This document shows positions 1 through 7,376 of a stretch of DNA of 64,000 nucleotides, piece after piece (positions within the stretch are counted from its first letter, which is position 1; the number at the start of each line of letters is the position of its first letter). Origin of the DNA: an uncultured Oscillospiraceae bacterium (GTDB lineage: Bacteria; Bacillota; Clostridia; Oscillospirales; Oscillospiraceae); contig CAKTQM010000001.1 in the NCBI GenBank assembly GCA_934597125.1, forward strand, positions 53,679 to 117,678, in the 5' to 3' direction. The notes beneath the pieces were generated by a model. That model made no database searches and was not told the origin of the DNA. It saw only the letters and a program-made list of their open reading frames with translations. Made by a program: the position numbers and the translations under genes.

Positions 1-495
1 CCGCTGGCTACCGCTGTGCTGACGGTGGGTACCATGTCCGGCGGCGACGCGGTGAACATCACCGCGGGGGAGGCACAGATGGTGGCGGTGCTGCGCACCT
101 TCGGCGACGAGGTGCGGGAGACGGCCATCGAGGAGGTCAACCGCATCTGCAAGGGCATCGGCATCGCCTTTAACTGCGACATTGAGGTGCAGCTGGAGGA
201 GGGCTACGCCGCCACCTACAACGACAGCGCCCTCATTGATCTGGTGGAGAAGGCGGCTACCGACGAACTGGGCGAAAGCGCCGTGCGGCACATCAGCCAG
301 CCCTTCTCCGGCAGCGAGGATTTCAGCTTCTTCGGCAAGCTGACGGGCACGCCCTGCGCCTTTATGATGATCGACGCGGGCCACGGAGAGAACCGGGTGT
401 CTCTGCACAACGGCAAGATCGTATTTGACGAGAAAGTCATCGTCTCCGGCGTTTCCGCTATGAGCCGCGTGGCGATGGAGTATTTGGAGAAGTGA
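1..495 (+). CDS. M20-family metallopeptidase/amidohydrolase, C-terminal part
   Basis: The reading frame is open from base 1, so the start lies before the window. The visible 164 residues match the end of M20 amidohydrolases (hippurate or N-acyl-amino-acid hydrolase type). The dimerisation-domain exit appears as VGTMSGGDAVNITAGEA followed by LRTF, then the return to the catalytic domain with the motif QPFSGSEDFSFF, where the Glu of GSEDF is the usual metal-site residue. A late His (SLHNGKIVFDE) is also typical. Family members remove acyl groups from amino acids or peptides in the cytoplasm. Substrate cannot be told from this fragment. A strong terminator follows. Confidence 0.85.
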   Translation, partial: PLATAVLTVGTMSGGDAVNITAGEAQMVAVLRTFGDEVRETAIEEVNRICKGIGIAFNCDIEVQLEEGYAATYNDSALIDLVEKAATDELGESAVRHISQPFSGSEDFSFFGKLTGTPCAFMMIDAGHGENRVSLHNGKIVFDEKVIVSGVSAMSRVAMEYLEK

Positions 496-521
496 TCTCT
501 CCTGCTTCTTCGGAATAGAAT

Positions 522-566
522 CACCGGGCGGGGTACGCGATGCGTACCCCGCCCGGTGTTGTGTTT
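522..566 (+). terminator. Rho-independent terminator after the M20 gene
   Basis: A nearly perfect inverted repeat (arms CACCGGGCGGGGTACGC and GCGTACCCCGCCCGGTG) lies 27 bases after the stop codon and is followed by TTGTGTTTT. Confidence 0.85.
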
Positions 567-582
567 TAGGGTTGGTTAGGGC

Positions 583-668
583 AAGGCTCCCCTTGTTGCA
601 AGGGGAGCTGTCGGCGAAGCCGACTGAGGGGATAAACCGTGGCGGGACAATCCCTCCGTCGCGGCGTG
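583..668. repeat. Partial copy of a ~122-bp palindromic repeat element
   Basis: This matches the left two thirds of the elements at 5086-5208 and 15560-15681: AAGGCTCCCCTTGTTGCAAG, then a GTCGGC...GCCGAC hairpin, GACTGAGGGGAT and GGGACAATCCCTCCG. The right terminal arm (CACCTCCC...GGAGGCTTTGG) is missing here. Apart from the terminator, this repeat and the palindrome at 768-794, nothing else was seen between the M20 gene and the stop of the anti-sigma gene. Confidence 0.75.
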
Positions 669-767
669 AAGAAAACATGCCGGTGACATGTTTTTAGCCG
701 CGATCTCGGCGGCTATGCCGCCGTAGCATCCATCTTGTTTTTGAGGGCACCATCTTATGTCGGCAGG

Positions 768-794
768 GGGGCGGACAGAGTCGTCCGCCCCTAC
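768..794. repeat. 26-bp dispersed palindrome (GGGCGGAC...GTCCGCCCCTAC)
   Basis: One of seven copies in the window of a short palindrome with arms GGGCGGAC and GTCCGCCC, a 6-base centre and a trailing CTAC. It sits just after the stop codon of the minus-strand anti-sigma gene. Confidence 0.8.
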
Positions 795-825
795 ACCTGT
801 CTACCGTGCCCTTTTCGCTTACCCC

Positions 826-1974
826 TCACTCCCCCGCCTGCGGCACGGGGATGGTTTGGTCGCCGAAGACGATATGATCCACCTGGGTCACGTCGATAGG
901 GGCGTCAAAGCGGCAAGCCAGCGACACATAGTCCCCTCCTGTCGTCTCCCCTCCGCCAGTTTCCACATCCAATGTGCTGCCGTCTTTCATCACCAACGCA
1001 AAGTTGGTCACGCCGTAGCCCACATTGGTGCCCTCGACGATGGTTTCATCATACGGGTAGCTGTACTCGCCCACCACGGCCAGGGGCGAGATGCGGAAGT
1101 ATTCCAGCGTGAGGGGATAGCCCGGCTCACTCCATACGCTTTCGGTAGTCCGTCCGGACGCATCCACATAGATCGTGGGCGACGGCTTGGCGTTCTGACC
1201 GATCTCAAAGCTCCAGTCGCCCTCCAGCAGCACCTCGTAGGGGAGATCCGTGTTCCAGGGCTTCCACCAAAGGTTGTGGAAATTCAGCTGCTTGGGTTTG
1301 CCGTCCGCAAAGGACAGGACGGTGACGTCCTCGCCCTCTGTTTTCTTGAGCTCGGCCATATCTCTGGAGTCCATATATTGTTCGGTAAGCTCTATCACTA
1401 CCTCTACAACGTTGTCGCCGGGGGTCTCGTCGAACCAGTCAAAGCCGTAGCTCACTGCACGAATGTCGTATCCGTCGCAGGTGAGGAATTCTTCAAACAC
1501 GCCCTCGCCAAACGGCTGCATGTTGCCCTCGCCCTCTTTGTAAGTGTACAGCTCCGTTCCCTCCGGCGCTTCGATGCGCAGGCGGAGGTAATAGTTGTTC
1601 TCGTCGCAGATGGCTGCCAGGGGGGTGATGGTGGTGCCGTTGCTGGTGACGGGCTGCAGTTCCGTGGTGCCCAGCTCCTCCATCACCTGCTTCTGCTCCG
1701 TTGTCAGGTCGCCGAAATAGCCCTTGAAGCTATCCGCCACGCCCAGCTTGGCGGCCACCACCGTGGCGGTACACAGCGCCGCCGCAACGGCGGCGATCAG
1801 CAAGCCCCGTGCGATACGGCCGGTCTTTTTCACTGCGGGGCGGCTGCCCTGCTGTTCTTCGATTCTTTTCATCGTCAGCTCCTCTATCCGGCGGAGGTCG
1901 GCCGCGCCGTCGGGGGAAAGCGTGATGCTGTCGTCGGCAAATTCGTCCATCAGATCATAGATGTTGTATTCCAT
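826..1974 (-). CDS. Membrane-anchored anti-sigma-type protein (DUF4179-like)
   Basis: A 382-aa protein with an N-terminal cytoplasmic region of about 55 residues, one membrane segment (about 57-75, GLLIAAVAAALCTATVVAA) and a large extracytoplasmic domain that begins DSFKGYFGDLTTEQKQ, a pattern seen in Clostridial DUF4179 proteins. Its start overlaps the end of the ECF sigma-factor gene upstream by 25 bases, which indicates translational coupling. The gene order, single membrane segment and extracellular sensor-like domain suggest that it holds the sigma factor inactive until an envelope signal arrives. The signal is unknown. Confidence 0.75.
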   Translation of the reverse strand: MEYNIYDLMDEFADDSITLSPDGAADLRRIEELTMKRIEEQQGSRPAVKKTGRIARGLLIAAVAAALCTATVVAAKLGVADSFKGYFGDLTTEQKQVMEELGTTELQPVTSNGTTITPLAAICDENNYYLRLRIEAPEGTELYTYKEGEGNMQPFGEGVFEEFLTCDGYDIRAVSYGFDWFDETPGDNVVEVVIELTEQYMDSRDMAELKKTEGEDVTVLSFADGKPKQLNFHNLWWKPWNTDLPYEVLLEGDWSFEIGQNAKPSPTIYVDASGRTTESVWSEPGYPLTLEYFRISPLAVVGEYSYPYDETIVEGTNVGYGVTNFALVMKDGSTLDVETGGGETTGGDYVSLACRFDAPIDVTQVDHIVFGDQTIPVPQAGE

Positions 1975-2615
1975 GCCGCGCCTCCTTTCTCGTCCTTTTC
2001 ATCGTGTCCCTCCCGTATCAGGAAGTCCCGCAGCTTTGCCCGCCCGCGGTTCAGCTTGGTGCGGACGGTGGATTCGTTCAGCGCCATGTCCGCAGCGATG
2101 GCGGCGGTTTTCTGGCAGTAGAAATAGAACCGCAGAAACACCTCGCGATCCACCGGACTCAGACTCAGCAGCGCCATGCGGACGCAGGCCGTTGTGTCCT
2201 GCCGCTCCAGCGCCGCCTCCGGCGCCCTGTCGTCGGTAATCAGGGCCATCTCGTCCAGGGGCAGGGTGTCCTGGGCGCGGCGCAGGCGGCTGCGGGCCGT
2301 GTTGCGGGCCACCGTGGCCAGCCATGACCGCACGGCCCTGGGGTGGAGTTTTCCCGCGTTGTTCCACAGGGCCAGAAATACGTCGGAGGACGCCTCCTCC
2401 ACGTCGGCGTTGGACATGCGCTGGCCGATGATGTTGTAAATAATGGTGCTGACATACGCACCGTATTGATGGATGAACCATGCCAGCGCATCCTGAGAGC
2501 CCTGTTTCATCTGCCGCAGGGCCTGTTCCTCTGTCAAATCGCTCACTTCCTTCGGGAGTTCTGTTTTTTGACGGCCGTCATCTATCATAACGCAGGTAAG
2601 GGGATTTTGTCTCAT
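1950..2615 (-). CDS. ECF-type RNA polymerase sigma-70 family factor
   Basis: Sigma region 2 is visible as QYGAYVSTIIYNIIGQRMSN with the DVEEASSDVFLALW core, then an RSWLATVARNTARSRLRR stretch. Region 4 is LSPVDREVFLRFYFYCQKTA with the helix-turn-helix STVRTKLNRGRAKL. I start it at the ATG at 2615 (221 aa). A second ATG at 2588 is possible and neither has a clear ribosome site. The longer open frame reaching 2762 runs through a dispersed repeat and is unlikely to be translated. It is co-transcribed with the anti-sigma gene downstream and probably directs a small envelope-stress regulon. Confidence 0.8.
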   Translation of the reverse strand: MRQNPLTCVMIDDGRQKTELPKEVSDLTEEQALRQMKQGSQDALAWFIHQYGAYVSTIIYNIIGQRMSNADVEEASSDVFLALWNNAGKLHPRAVRSWLATVARNTARSRLRRAQDTLPLDEMALITDDRAPEAALERQDTTACVRMALLSLSPVDREVFLRFYFYCQKTAAIAADMALNESTVRTKLNRGRAKLRDFLIREGHDEKDEKGGAAWNTTSMI

Positions 2616-2656
2616 GGTTTTGGAAAATTTGTGAAAATGATTATCAGGCTTCCATT

Positions 2657-2683
2657 GGGGCGGACAGAGTCGTCCGCCCCTAC
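2657..2683. repeat. 26-bp dispersed palindrome
   Basis: This copy has the sequence GGGGCGGACAGAGTCGTCCG followed by CCCCTAC. It lies between the sigma-factor start and the rpsI terminator. Confidence 0.8.
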
Positions 2684-2714
2684 GGCTCGGCCCAAGTGAT
2701 TTTTTCGGCAGACG

Positions 2715-2750
2715 CAAAAAAGTTCCGGAAGCCAAATGGCTTCCGGAACT
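2715..2750 (-). terminator. Terminator of the rplM-rpsI operon
   Basis: Read on the minus strand, AGTTCCGGAAGCC/GGCTTCCGGAACT forms a 13-bp stem with a short loop followed by TTTTTT, 20 bases after the rpsI stop. Confidence 0.9.
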
Positions 2751-2770
2751 GAAAAGACGCAATATAACGT

Positions 2771-3175
2771 TTAGCGCTTGGAGAACTGAGGTGCGCGACG
2801 TGCGGCCTTCAGACCGTACTTCTTACGCTCCTTCATACGAGGATCGCGGGTCAGGAAACCGGCCTTCTTCAGGATGGCGCGGTACTCGGGGTTCACCAGC
2901 AGCAGGGCGCGGCTGATGCCGTGACGCAGGGCGCCGGCCTGACCGGAAACGCCGCCGCCTTCCACGGTAGCAACGATATCCACCTTGCCCAGGGTATCGG
3001 TGGCGGACAGGGGCTGACGGACGACCATCTTCAGGGTCTCCAGACCGAAGTACTCGTCGATATCGCGGCCGTTGATGGTGATATTGCCGGAACCGTTCTC
3101 AAACAGATGCACGCGGGCAACGGAGGACTTGCGGCGGCCGGTGCCGTACTTGTAGGGATTCTTGGACTGATACAT
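2771..3175 (-). CDS. rpsI: 30S ribosomal protein S9
   Basis: A full-length 134-aa S9. The conserved start [13 protein letters not shown], the central [26 protein letters not shown] and the basic C-terminus [20 protein letters not shown] ending in Lys-Arg are all present. The C-terminal tail reaches the tRNA in the P site of the 30S subunit. The gene is second in the usual rplM-rpsI pair, 19 bases behind rplM, and is followed by a strong terminator. Confidence 0.98.
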   Translation of the reverse strand: MYQSKNPYKYGTGRRKSSVARVHLFENGSGNITINGRDIDEYFGLETLKMVVRQPLSATDTLGKVDIVATVEGGGVSGQAGALRHGISRALLLVNPEYRAILKKAGFLTRDPRMKERKKYGLKAARRAPQFSKR

Positions 3176-3194
3176 TCTTCGTTTCCTCCTTCAA

Positions 3195-3620
3195 TTACTT
3201 GACCAGCTCGGGCTTCTGTGCCTGATGCTCGTGGGTGTCGCCGGCATAGACGTGCAGGCGCTTCAGGGAGTCCTTGGTAACGGTGTTGCGGGGCATCATG
3301 CCGCGGACGGCCACGCGCATGGCCAGCTCGGGCTTGTCCTGCATCAGGATGCGGTACTTGGTCTCCTTCAGGCCGCCGATCCAACCGGAGTGGGTACGAT
3401 AGTACTTCTGCTCCAGCTTGTTGCCGGTCAGTACGGCCTTGCCGGCGTTGATGACGATGACGTTATCGCCGCAGTCGGCATGGGGGGTATAGGTGACTTT
3501 GCCCTTGCCGCGCAGCAGGTCGGCCACGACGACGGCGGTCTTGCCCAGGGGCTTGCCGGCGGCGTCAACGACGTACCACTTGCGCTCGATGTTGGCCTTG
3601 TTTGCCATAAAAGTGGACAT
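3195..3620 (-). CDS. rplM: 50S ribosomal protein L13
   Basis: A 141-aa L13. The start MSTFMANKANIERKWYVVDA is supported by GGAGGAAAACACC directly upstream. Conserved features include LLRGKGKVTYTPHADCGDNV, KYYRTHSGWIGGLK and AVRGMMPRNT. The open frame continues upstream to 3845 but that part is leader and promoter. L13 is an early-assembling large-subunit protein. The operon has a consensus promoter at 3717-3745 and a leader of about 90 nt with a hairpin. Confidence 0.97.
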   Translation of the reverse strand: MSTFMANKANIERKWYVVDAAGKPLGKTAVVVADLLRGKGKVTYTPHADCGDNVIVINAGKAVLTGNKLEQKYYRTHSGWIGGLKETKYRILMQDKPELAMRVAVRGMMPRNTVTKDSLKRLHVYAGDTHEHQAQKPELVK

Positions 3621-3669
3621 GGTGTTTTCCTCCAAATTTATTATAATGTATTTTGCTTTACTTTTTCGT

Positions 3670-3696
3670 GTTTCCCTGCTAAAATCGTAGGGAAAC
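3670..3696 (-). promoter_or_regulatory. Leader hairpin of rplM-rpsI (candidate L13 leader)
   Basis: In the transcript leader an 8-bp stem GTTTCCCT/AGGGAAAC closes an 11-nt loop, about 50 nt before the L13 ribosome site. Many Firmicutes have an autoregulatory L13 leader here. I see a hairpin in the right place but cannot confirm the family consensus by eye. Confidence 0.4.
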
Positions 3697-3716
3697 GCGC
3701 CAAACGCGCAAGGATA

Positions 3717-3745
3717 TTTATAGCATACCCGCGCCGGGATGTCAA
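3717..3745 (-). promoter_or_regulatory. Sigma-A promoter for rplM-rpsI
   Basis: On the minus strand TTGACA, a 17-base spacer and TATAAA. The expected start of transcription is about 90 bases upstream of the L13 ATG. Confidence 0.85.
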
Positions 3746-3845
3746 CACTGTTTTGAATTACCGTAAAAACATCTCGTGTTTTCTCTTGTTTTCTCTCGAT
3801 ATCTCCTGTTTTTGGAGTTTGCAATTTCGCTTTTGGAGGCACCAT

Positions 3846-4571
3846 ATGCAGCGTATTTTAGGACTTGTCCGCCGGTGTGTGGAGGACTATCACATGATCG
3901 AGGCCGGCGACCGGATCGCCGTGGGTGTCAGCGGCGGAAAGGACAGCCTACTGACGCTGGTGTCCCTGGCCCGCCTGCAGAAATTCTATCCCGTTCCCTT
4001 TACGGTGGAGGCCATCACCATGGAGATGGGCATGCCGGGGATGGATTTTTCCGGCGTGGCGCGGCTGTGCGAGGAACTGGAGGTGCCCTATACCCGGATT
4101 CAGGTGCCGGTATATCAGATCATCTTTGAGGAGCGGAAGGAGAAAAACCCCTGCTCACTGTGCGCCAAGCTGCGGCGGGGAAGCCTGAACACCGCCCTGA
4201 CGGAGAAGGGCATCCGGAAGATCGCCCTGGGCCACCACTACGACGACGCGGTGGAGACGCTGCTGATGAATCTGCTGTTTGAGGGCCGCATCGGCTGCTT
4301 CCAGCCGGTGACGTATCTGGATCGCACCGGCGTGACCCAGATCCGCCCGCTGCTGTACTGCCACGAGGACGACATCCGCCGCGTGGCGCTGCGGGAGGGT
4401 CTGCCCATCGTCCACAATCCCTGCCCCATGGACGGCCACAGCAGACGGCAGGAGGTGAAGGAGCTGATTGCCTCGCTGGAGGAGCGGTATCCCGATTTGA
4501 AGCAGAAGCTGTTCGGCAGCCTGCAGCGGTATCCGCTGTACGGGTGGGATCTGACGAAGCTGGAAAAGTGA
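3846..4571 (+). CDS. TtcA-family PP-loop tRNA thiolase (tRNA 2-thiocytidine biosynthesis)
   Basis: A 241-aa ATP pyrophosphatase. The PP-loop SGGKDS is at residues 29-34, a CxxC pair is at Cys103 and Cys106 (NPCSLC), and a third Cys at 193 (HNPCPMD) completes the usual three-cysteine [4Fe-4S] site of TtcA-type enzymes. The motif GHHYDDAVETLLMNLLF is also characteristic. TtcA proteins activate a tRNA cytidine (C32) with ATP and insert sulfur. Firmicutes homologues may act on other bases, so the exact target is inferred. The ATG is preceded by GGAGGC. The gene is divergent from rplM. Confidence 0.85.
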   Translation: MQRILGLVRRCVEDYHMIEAGDRIAVGVSGGKDSLLTLVSLARLQKFYPVPFTVEAITMEMGMPGMDFSGVARLCEELEVPYTRIQVPVYQIIFEERKEKNPCSLCAKLRRGSLNTALTEKGIRKIALGHHYDDAVETLLMNLLFEGRIGCFQPVTYLDRTGVTQIRPLLYCHEDDIRRVALREGLPIVHNPCPMDGHSRRQEVKELIASLEERYPDLKQKLFGSLQRYPLYGWDLTKLEK

Positions 4572-4617
4572 GGCGGCTCGCGTACGCGGGCGAATCAGGA
4601 TTGGGAGGTATGACAGC

Positions 4618-5010
4618 GTGAAAAAGACAGTATGGGCCGTGATCGCCGTTGTATGTGTCTTAGCGGCGGCTTTCCTGCTGGGGACAGGCTTTCAGAAGAG
4701 GACGGATGTTCTCTTGACGGACTATTCCGTTGCGGAGGAGGGAACGGTGATCCGCCTTGACGTACAGGTGGCGTCATCCATGGGATATGTCAGGGGCTTC
4801 AAGGATGACGGCGGCGGTGTGAGGCCGCATTATCTGAATTTCTACCGCACCTTCGGCGGATTGAACAGCGCATGGGGCGCGGAAAGCTCATTTCTCCTCC
4901 CCATTGAGCCGGAGGATACGGAGGTCTATTTCAATCGCCCCGGCGGCGGGTATGAGCTGGTTTTGCAGAAAGATGCCGCCACCGGCGAATGGATAAGGCC
5001 CGCGGCGTAA
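4618..5010 (+). CDS. Small exported or membrane-tethered protein of unknown function
   Basis: A 130-aa protein with an N-terminal hydrophobic segment (VWAVIAVVCVLAAAFLLGTG) that could be a signal peptide or anchor, and then a beta-rich domain without a motif I recognise. It starts with GTG; GGGAGG lies 9 bases upstream, while an ATG at 4610 is out of frame and stops at once. It is 46 bases behind the ttcA-like gene and may share its transcript. Confidence 0.65.
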   Translation: MKKTVWAVIAVVCVLAAAFLLGTGFQKRTDVLLTDYSVAEEGTVIRLDVQVASSMGYVRGFKDDGGGVRPHYLNFYRTFGGLNSAWGAESSFLLPIEPEDTEVYFNRPGGGYELVLQKDAATGEWIRPAA

Positions 5011-5025
5011 AGGTTCGCCTGCCGC

Positions 5026-5057
5026 AAAACAAAAGCGGCAGGGCATGTGCCCTGCCG
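5026..5057 (-). terminator. Terminator for the DUF2508-bofA transcript
   Basis: A stem CGGCAGGGCA/TGCCCTGCCG is followed on the minus strand by CTTTTGTTTT. It lies beyond the bofA stop with a repeat element in between. Confidence 0.6.
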
Positions 5058-5085
5058 TGAGATAGCGTATATGGCTATGCATCGG

Positions 5086-5208
5086 CCAAAGGCCCCCTTG
5101 TGTAAAGAGGGCTGTCACCGAAGGTGACTGGGGGATTGTCGGTTGCCGGACAACCCCTCCGTCACGGCATACGCCGAGACACCTCCCCTTACACAGGGGA
5201 GGCTTTGG
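5086..5208. repeat. 123-bp palindromic repeat element (MITE-like)
   Basis: A complete copy with terminal inverted arms CCAAAGGCCCCC...GGGGAGGCTTTGG, an internal GTCACC/GGTGAC hairpin and the GACTGGGGGATTGTC core. It is related to the copies at 583-668 and 15560-15681. It has no coding capacity and occupies most of the gap between the small exported protein and bofA. Confidence 0.8.
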
Positions 5209-5231
5209 GCGGTGCTGCCGCACTTGTGCTT

Positions 5232-5501
5232 TTATGTACCCAGCACCCACTTCACCAGCAGAAGCAGGCAAAAACCGGGCAGGCCCAGAATTGCAACGGT
5301 CAGGGCGTTGAACAGGTTCAGGCCCAGGCTCAGTCCTGTGTAGGCGGTGGTGAGGTTCAGCGCCCACACGGCGCCGAACCCCAGAGCGGTGTTGCCTGCC
5401 AGCCGCAGCGCCAGCTTCAGCGGCGTTTTGAACAGCCGCCAGACGGCTACCAGCAGGAACAGCAGCACCAGCCCCAACGATACCATCTCTACGACCGACA
5501 T
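5232..5501 (-). CDS. bofA: Pro-sigma-K processing inhibitor BofA family protein
   Basis: An 89-aa protein, about the family's usual length, with two to three hydrophobic segments and the C-terminal signature GLNLFNALTVAILGLPGFCL followed by LLLVKWVLGT. In Bacillus, BofA sits in the outer forespore membrane and restrains the SpoIVFB protease that activates sigma-K. The ATG at 5501 overlaps the end of the DUF2508 gene by 13 bases, the same yaaL-bofA pairing known in Bacillus. With spoIID nearby it implies a sporulation programme or its remains. Confidence 0.85.
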   Translation of the reverse strand: MSVVEMVSLGLVLLFLLVAVWRLFKTPLKLALRLAGNTALGFGAVWALNLTTAYTGLSLGLNLFNALTVAILGLPGFCLLLLVKWVLGT

Positions 5502-5791
5502 GGCTTGCCTCCCTTCACGGCGGACGCCGCCATATAGCCGGTCTCGGCGGGCGCCGCGGCGCCGTCGCGGCGGTTCACCGGCATGCCGGAACGCTCCTTG
5601 ACGCACCGCAGCAGATAATCGTATTTCGCTTTCAGGGCATTGATCTCGAAAATGCTGGCTTCCACCAGCTCCGGCTCGCAGACGTAGTTGAACCGGTCAT
5701 AGGCCTCCTTCAGCTGGCGGTTGATCTGATCCAGCTCCTGCCGCAGCTCTTTGTCGGTGGGCCAAAGGATATCCTTCTTCGTTTTCGCCAT
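5489..5791 (-). CDS. DUF2508 (YaaL-like) protein
   Basis: A 100-aa mostly helical protein; MAKTKKDILWPTDKELRQEL starts it after CGAGGAGGACATAGCA. The region EAYDRFNYVCEPELVEASIF followed by EINALKAKYDYLL is typical of DUF2508. Function is unknown. In Bacilli and Clostridia it is routinely found immediately upstream of bofA, as here. Confidence 0.8.
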   Translation of the reverse strand: MAKTKKDILWPTDKELRQELDQINRQLKEAYDRFNYVCEPELVEASIFEINALKAKYDYLLRCVKERSGMPVNRRDGAAAPAETGYMAASAVKGGKPCRS

Positions 5792-5907
5792 TGCTATGTC
5801 CTCCTCGTTTGAGGCGGGGAGGCCATGCTTGCCCCGCCTTACAGTGTACGAGTAGTTTGGACAAATATGCCAGATCTTAACCCACAAATTTTGAAAGGAG
5901 CGCACCT

Positions 5908-6354
5908 ATGACCCACGAGGACTATATGCAGGAAGCGCTGACGCTGGCCCGTGAAGCCGCGGCACAGGGCGAGGTGCCGGTGGGCTGCGTCATCGTCCGG
6001 GACGGCGCGGTGATCGGCCGGGGCCGCAACCGGCGGGAGGAAAAGCAGGCCGTCAGTTCCCACGCGGAGATGGAGGCCATGGCCCAGGCCAACGCGGCTC
6101 TGGGTTCCTGGCGGCTGGAGGAGTGCGACCTGTACGTGACGCTGGAGCCCTGCCCCATGTGCGCGGGAGCCATTCTGAACGCACGGGTGCGGCGGGTGTT
6201 CTACGGCGCACGGGATCGGGCCATGGGGGCCTGCGGCGGCGTGCTGAATCTGTTTATGGAGAATTTTCCCCACCACCCTCAGCTGGTGGGAGGAATTTTA
6301 GCGGAGAAGTGTCAGGCGGTGCTGTCGGAATTTTTCCGTGGTCTGCGGAAATAG
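5908..6354 (+). CDS. tadA: tRNA adenosine-34 deaminase
   Basis: A 148-aa cytidine/adenosine deaminase-fold enzyme. The zinc and catalytic residues are clear: His52 and Glu54 in SSHAEMEAM, and Cys82 and Cys85 in EPCPMCAGAIL. The GARDRAMGACGG stretch and the LF(M)ENFPHHP region are TadA-like. The enzyme converts A34 of tRNA-Arg(ACG) to inosine and is usually essential. The ATG follows AAAGGAG. It is divergent from the DUF2508-bofA pair. Confidence 0.95.
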   Translation: MTHEDYMQEALTLAREAAAQGEVPVGCVIVRDGAVIGRGRNRREEKQAVSSHAEMEAMAQANAALGSWRLEECDLYVTLEPCPMCAGAILNARVRRVFYGARDRAMGACGGVLNLFMENFPHHPQLVGGILAEKCQAVLSEFFRGLRK

Positions 6355-6446
6355 AAAATTACGAAAAAGCGCAAGTTTTTGGAACATTTCGTGAAAATTT
6401 TTCGTCTTATAAACAGATGCCCCACTATTTTCAGGAGGTACGTTCC

Positions 6447-7028
6447 ATGAAAAAGCTGATCTGTTTCCTTTTTGCCTTCCTCTTTCTGCTGAGCGCGGCG
6501 GGCTGCGGCGGGAAAGCCGTTGACAACACCTGGATGGAAAACCCCGATACCACCGTGAGCGAAATAGGTGTCTCAAGAATAGAGACGCTTTATTCCGGCG
6601 CGTTGAACGCGGATGATCTGCTGGGCTACGGCGACCGTCACTTCCCCATTTACAAATTTGACACGCTGGAGGAATTGACGCAGTTCAAGGATTCTCTGGA
6701 AAATCCGGAGCGCCTTTCTACCAGCCTTTACAAATATGATGGGATACCGTCCTTCAACGAGGCAACGGAACAATATGACGAGACGTTCTTCTCCGAAAAC
6801 GCCCTGCTGCTGGTGTATGTGGTAGCCTCCAGCGGCACGTACCGCTTTGCGGTGGACGCCGTCACCGGCGACGGTGGGAGCCTGTGCGTTCACATTGCGG
6901 AAACGACTCACGCGGAAATCGTGACAGACGATGTGTCCGGGTGGTTCATCACCGTGGCTATTCCTGACAGCGCGGCGGCGGGGTACTCGGAGTTTGATGC
7001 TGTGCTGACCGAAGGATCGGATCGCTGA
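6447..7028 (+). CDS. Lipoprotein of unknown function
   Basis: A 193-aa protein with a signal sequence ending in a lipobox (LLSAAGCGG), so it should be lipid-anchored outside the cell membrane. The mature part (FDTLEELTQFKDSLENPERL..., SENALLLVYVVASSGTYRF) has no motif I can name. It resembles small Clostridial lipoproteins of the kind that carry a beta-rich ligand or inhibitor domain. The ATG is preceded by AGGAGG. A terminator follows, so it is likely transcribed alone or with tadA. Confidence 0.7.
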   Translation: MKKLICFLFAFLFLLSAAGCGGKAVDNTWMENPDTTVSEIGVSRIETLYSGALNADDLLGYGDRHFPIYKFDTLEELTQFKDSLENPERLSTSLYKYDGIPSFNEATEQYDETFFSENALLLVYVVASSGTYRFAVDAVTGDGGSLCVHIAETTHAEIVTDDVSGWFITVAIPDSAAAGYSEFDAVLTEGSDR

Positions 7029-7037
7029 AGAGATGAC

Positions 7038-7078
7038 AACACCCCGCCGCCCATATGGTGCGGCGGGGTGTGTGCTTT
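7038..7078 (+). terminator. Terminator after the lipoprotein gene
   Basis: Arms ACACCCCGCCGC and GCGGCGGGGTGT form a stem followed by GTGCTTT. Confidence 0.75.
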
Positions 7079-7376
7079 GCATGATCCTCGGCGAGCTGCA
7101 ATCCTTTTGGCAGAAAAGTCGTCAGATTTTGCGCCAGTATCAATAAAAACCATAAAGCCGAAGGCGGAACGCCCTCGGCTTATTATGGCAGGAAGATTGA
7201 TGAAAAAAGTTTTTTGTCTCTTGCAAGTATTAAGATACCCGAGGGTTGTTAAAAATCATCGTAAGGAATCATTACAAAAGTGTTAAATGTTTTCTCAAGT
7301 GCTGTTACAACTGCCGTTTCCCCCGTTTTCGCACCCGTTTCTCCCTACACTGACAGGGAGAAAGGACGTGAGGTAT
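7079..7376. other. Intergenic region upstream of spoIID
   Basis: About 300 bases, more AT-rich than its neighbours. It contains one hairpin (arms AAGCCGAAGGC/GCCCTCGGCTT near 7154-7180) with no clear T-run on either strand. No gene or convincing promoter was found. A sporulation-sigma promoter for spoIID may be here but I could not identify it. Confidence 0.4.

Noticed and set aside
757-2121. Long plus-strand open frame opposite the anti-sigma and sigma genes
   Set aside because: It is antisense to two well-supported coupled genes, has no ribosome site and a repetitive, Arg/His-rich composition typical of GC-rich shadow frames.
2616-2762. N-terminal extension of the first ECF sigma factor
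   Set aside because: It would translate a dispersed palindrome and part of the rpsI terminator, and has no ribosome site.
7154-7180. Second terminator before spoIID
   Set aside because: The stem is present but no T-run follows on either strand, and there is no gene for it to serve on the minus strand.
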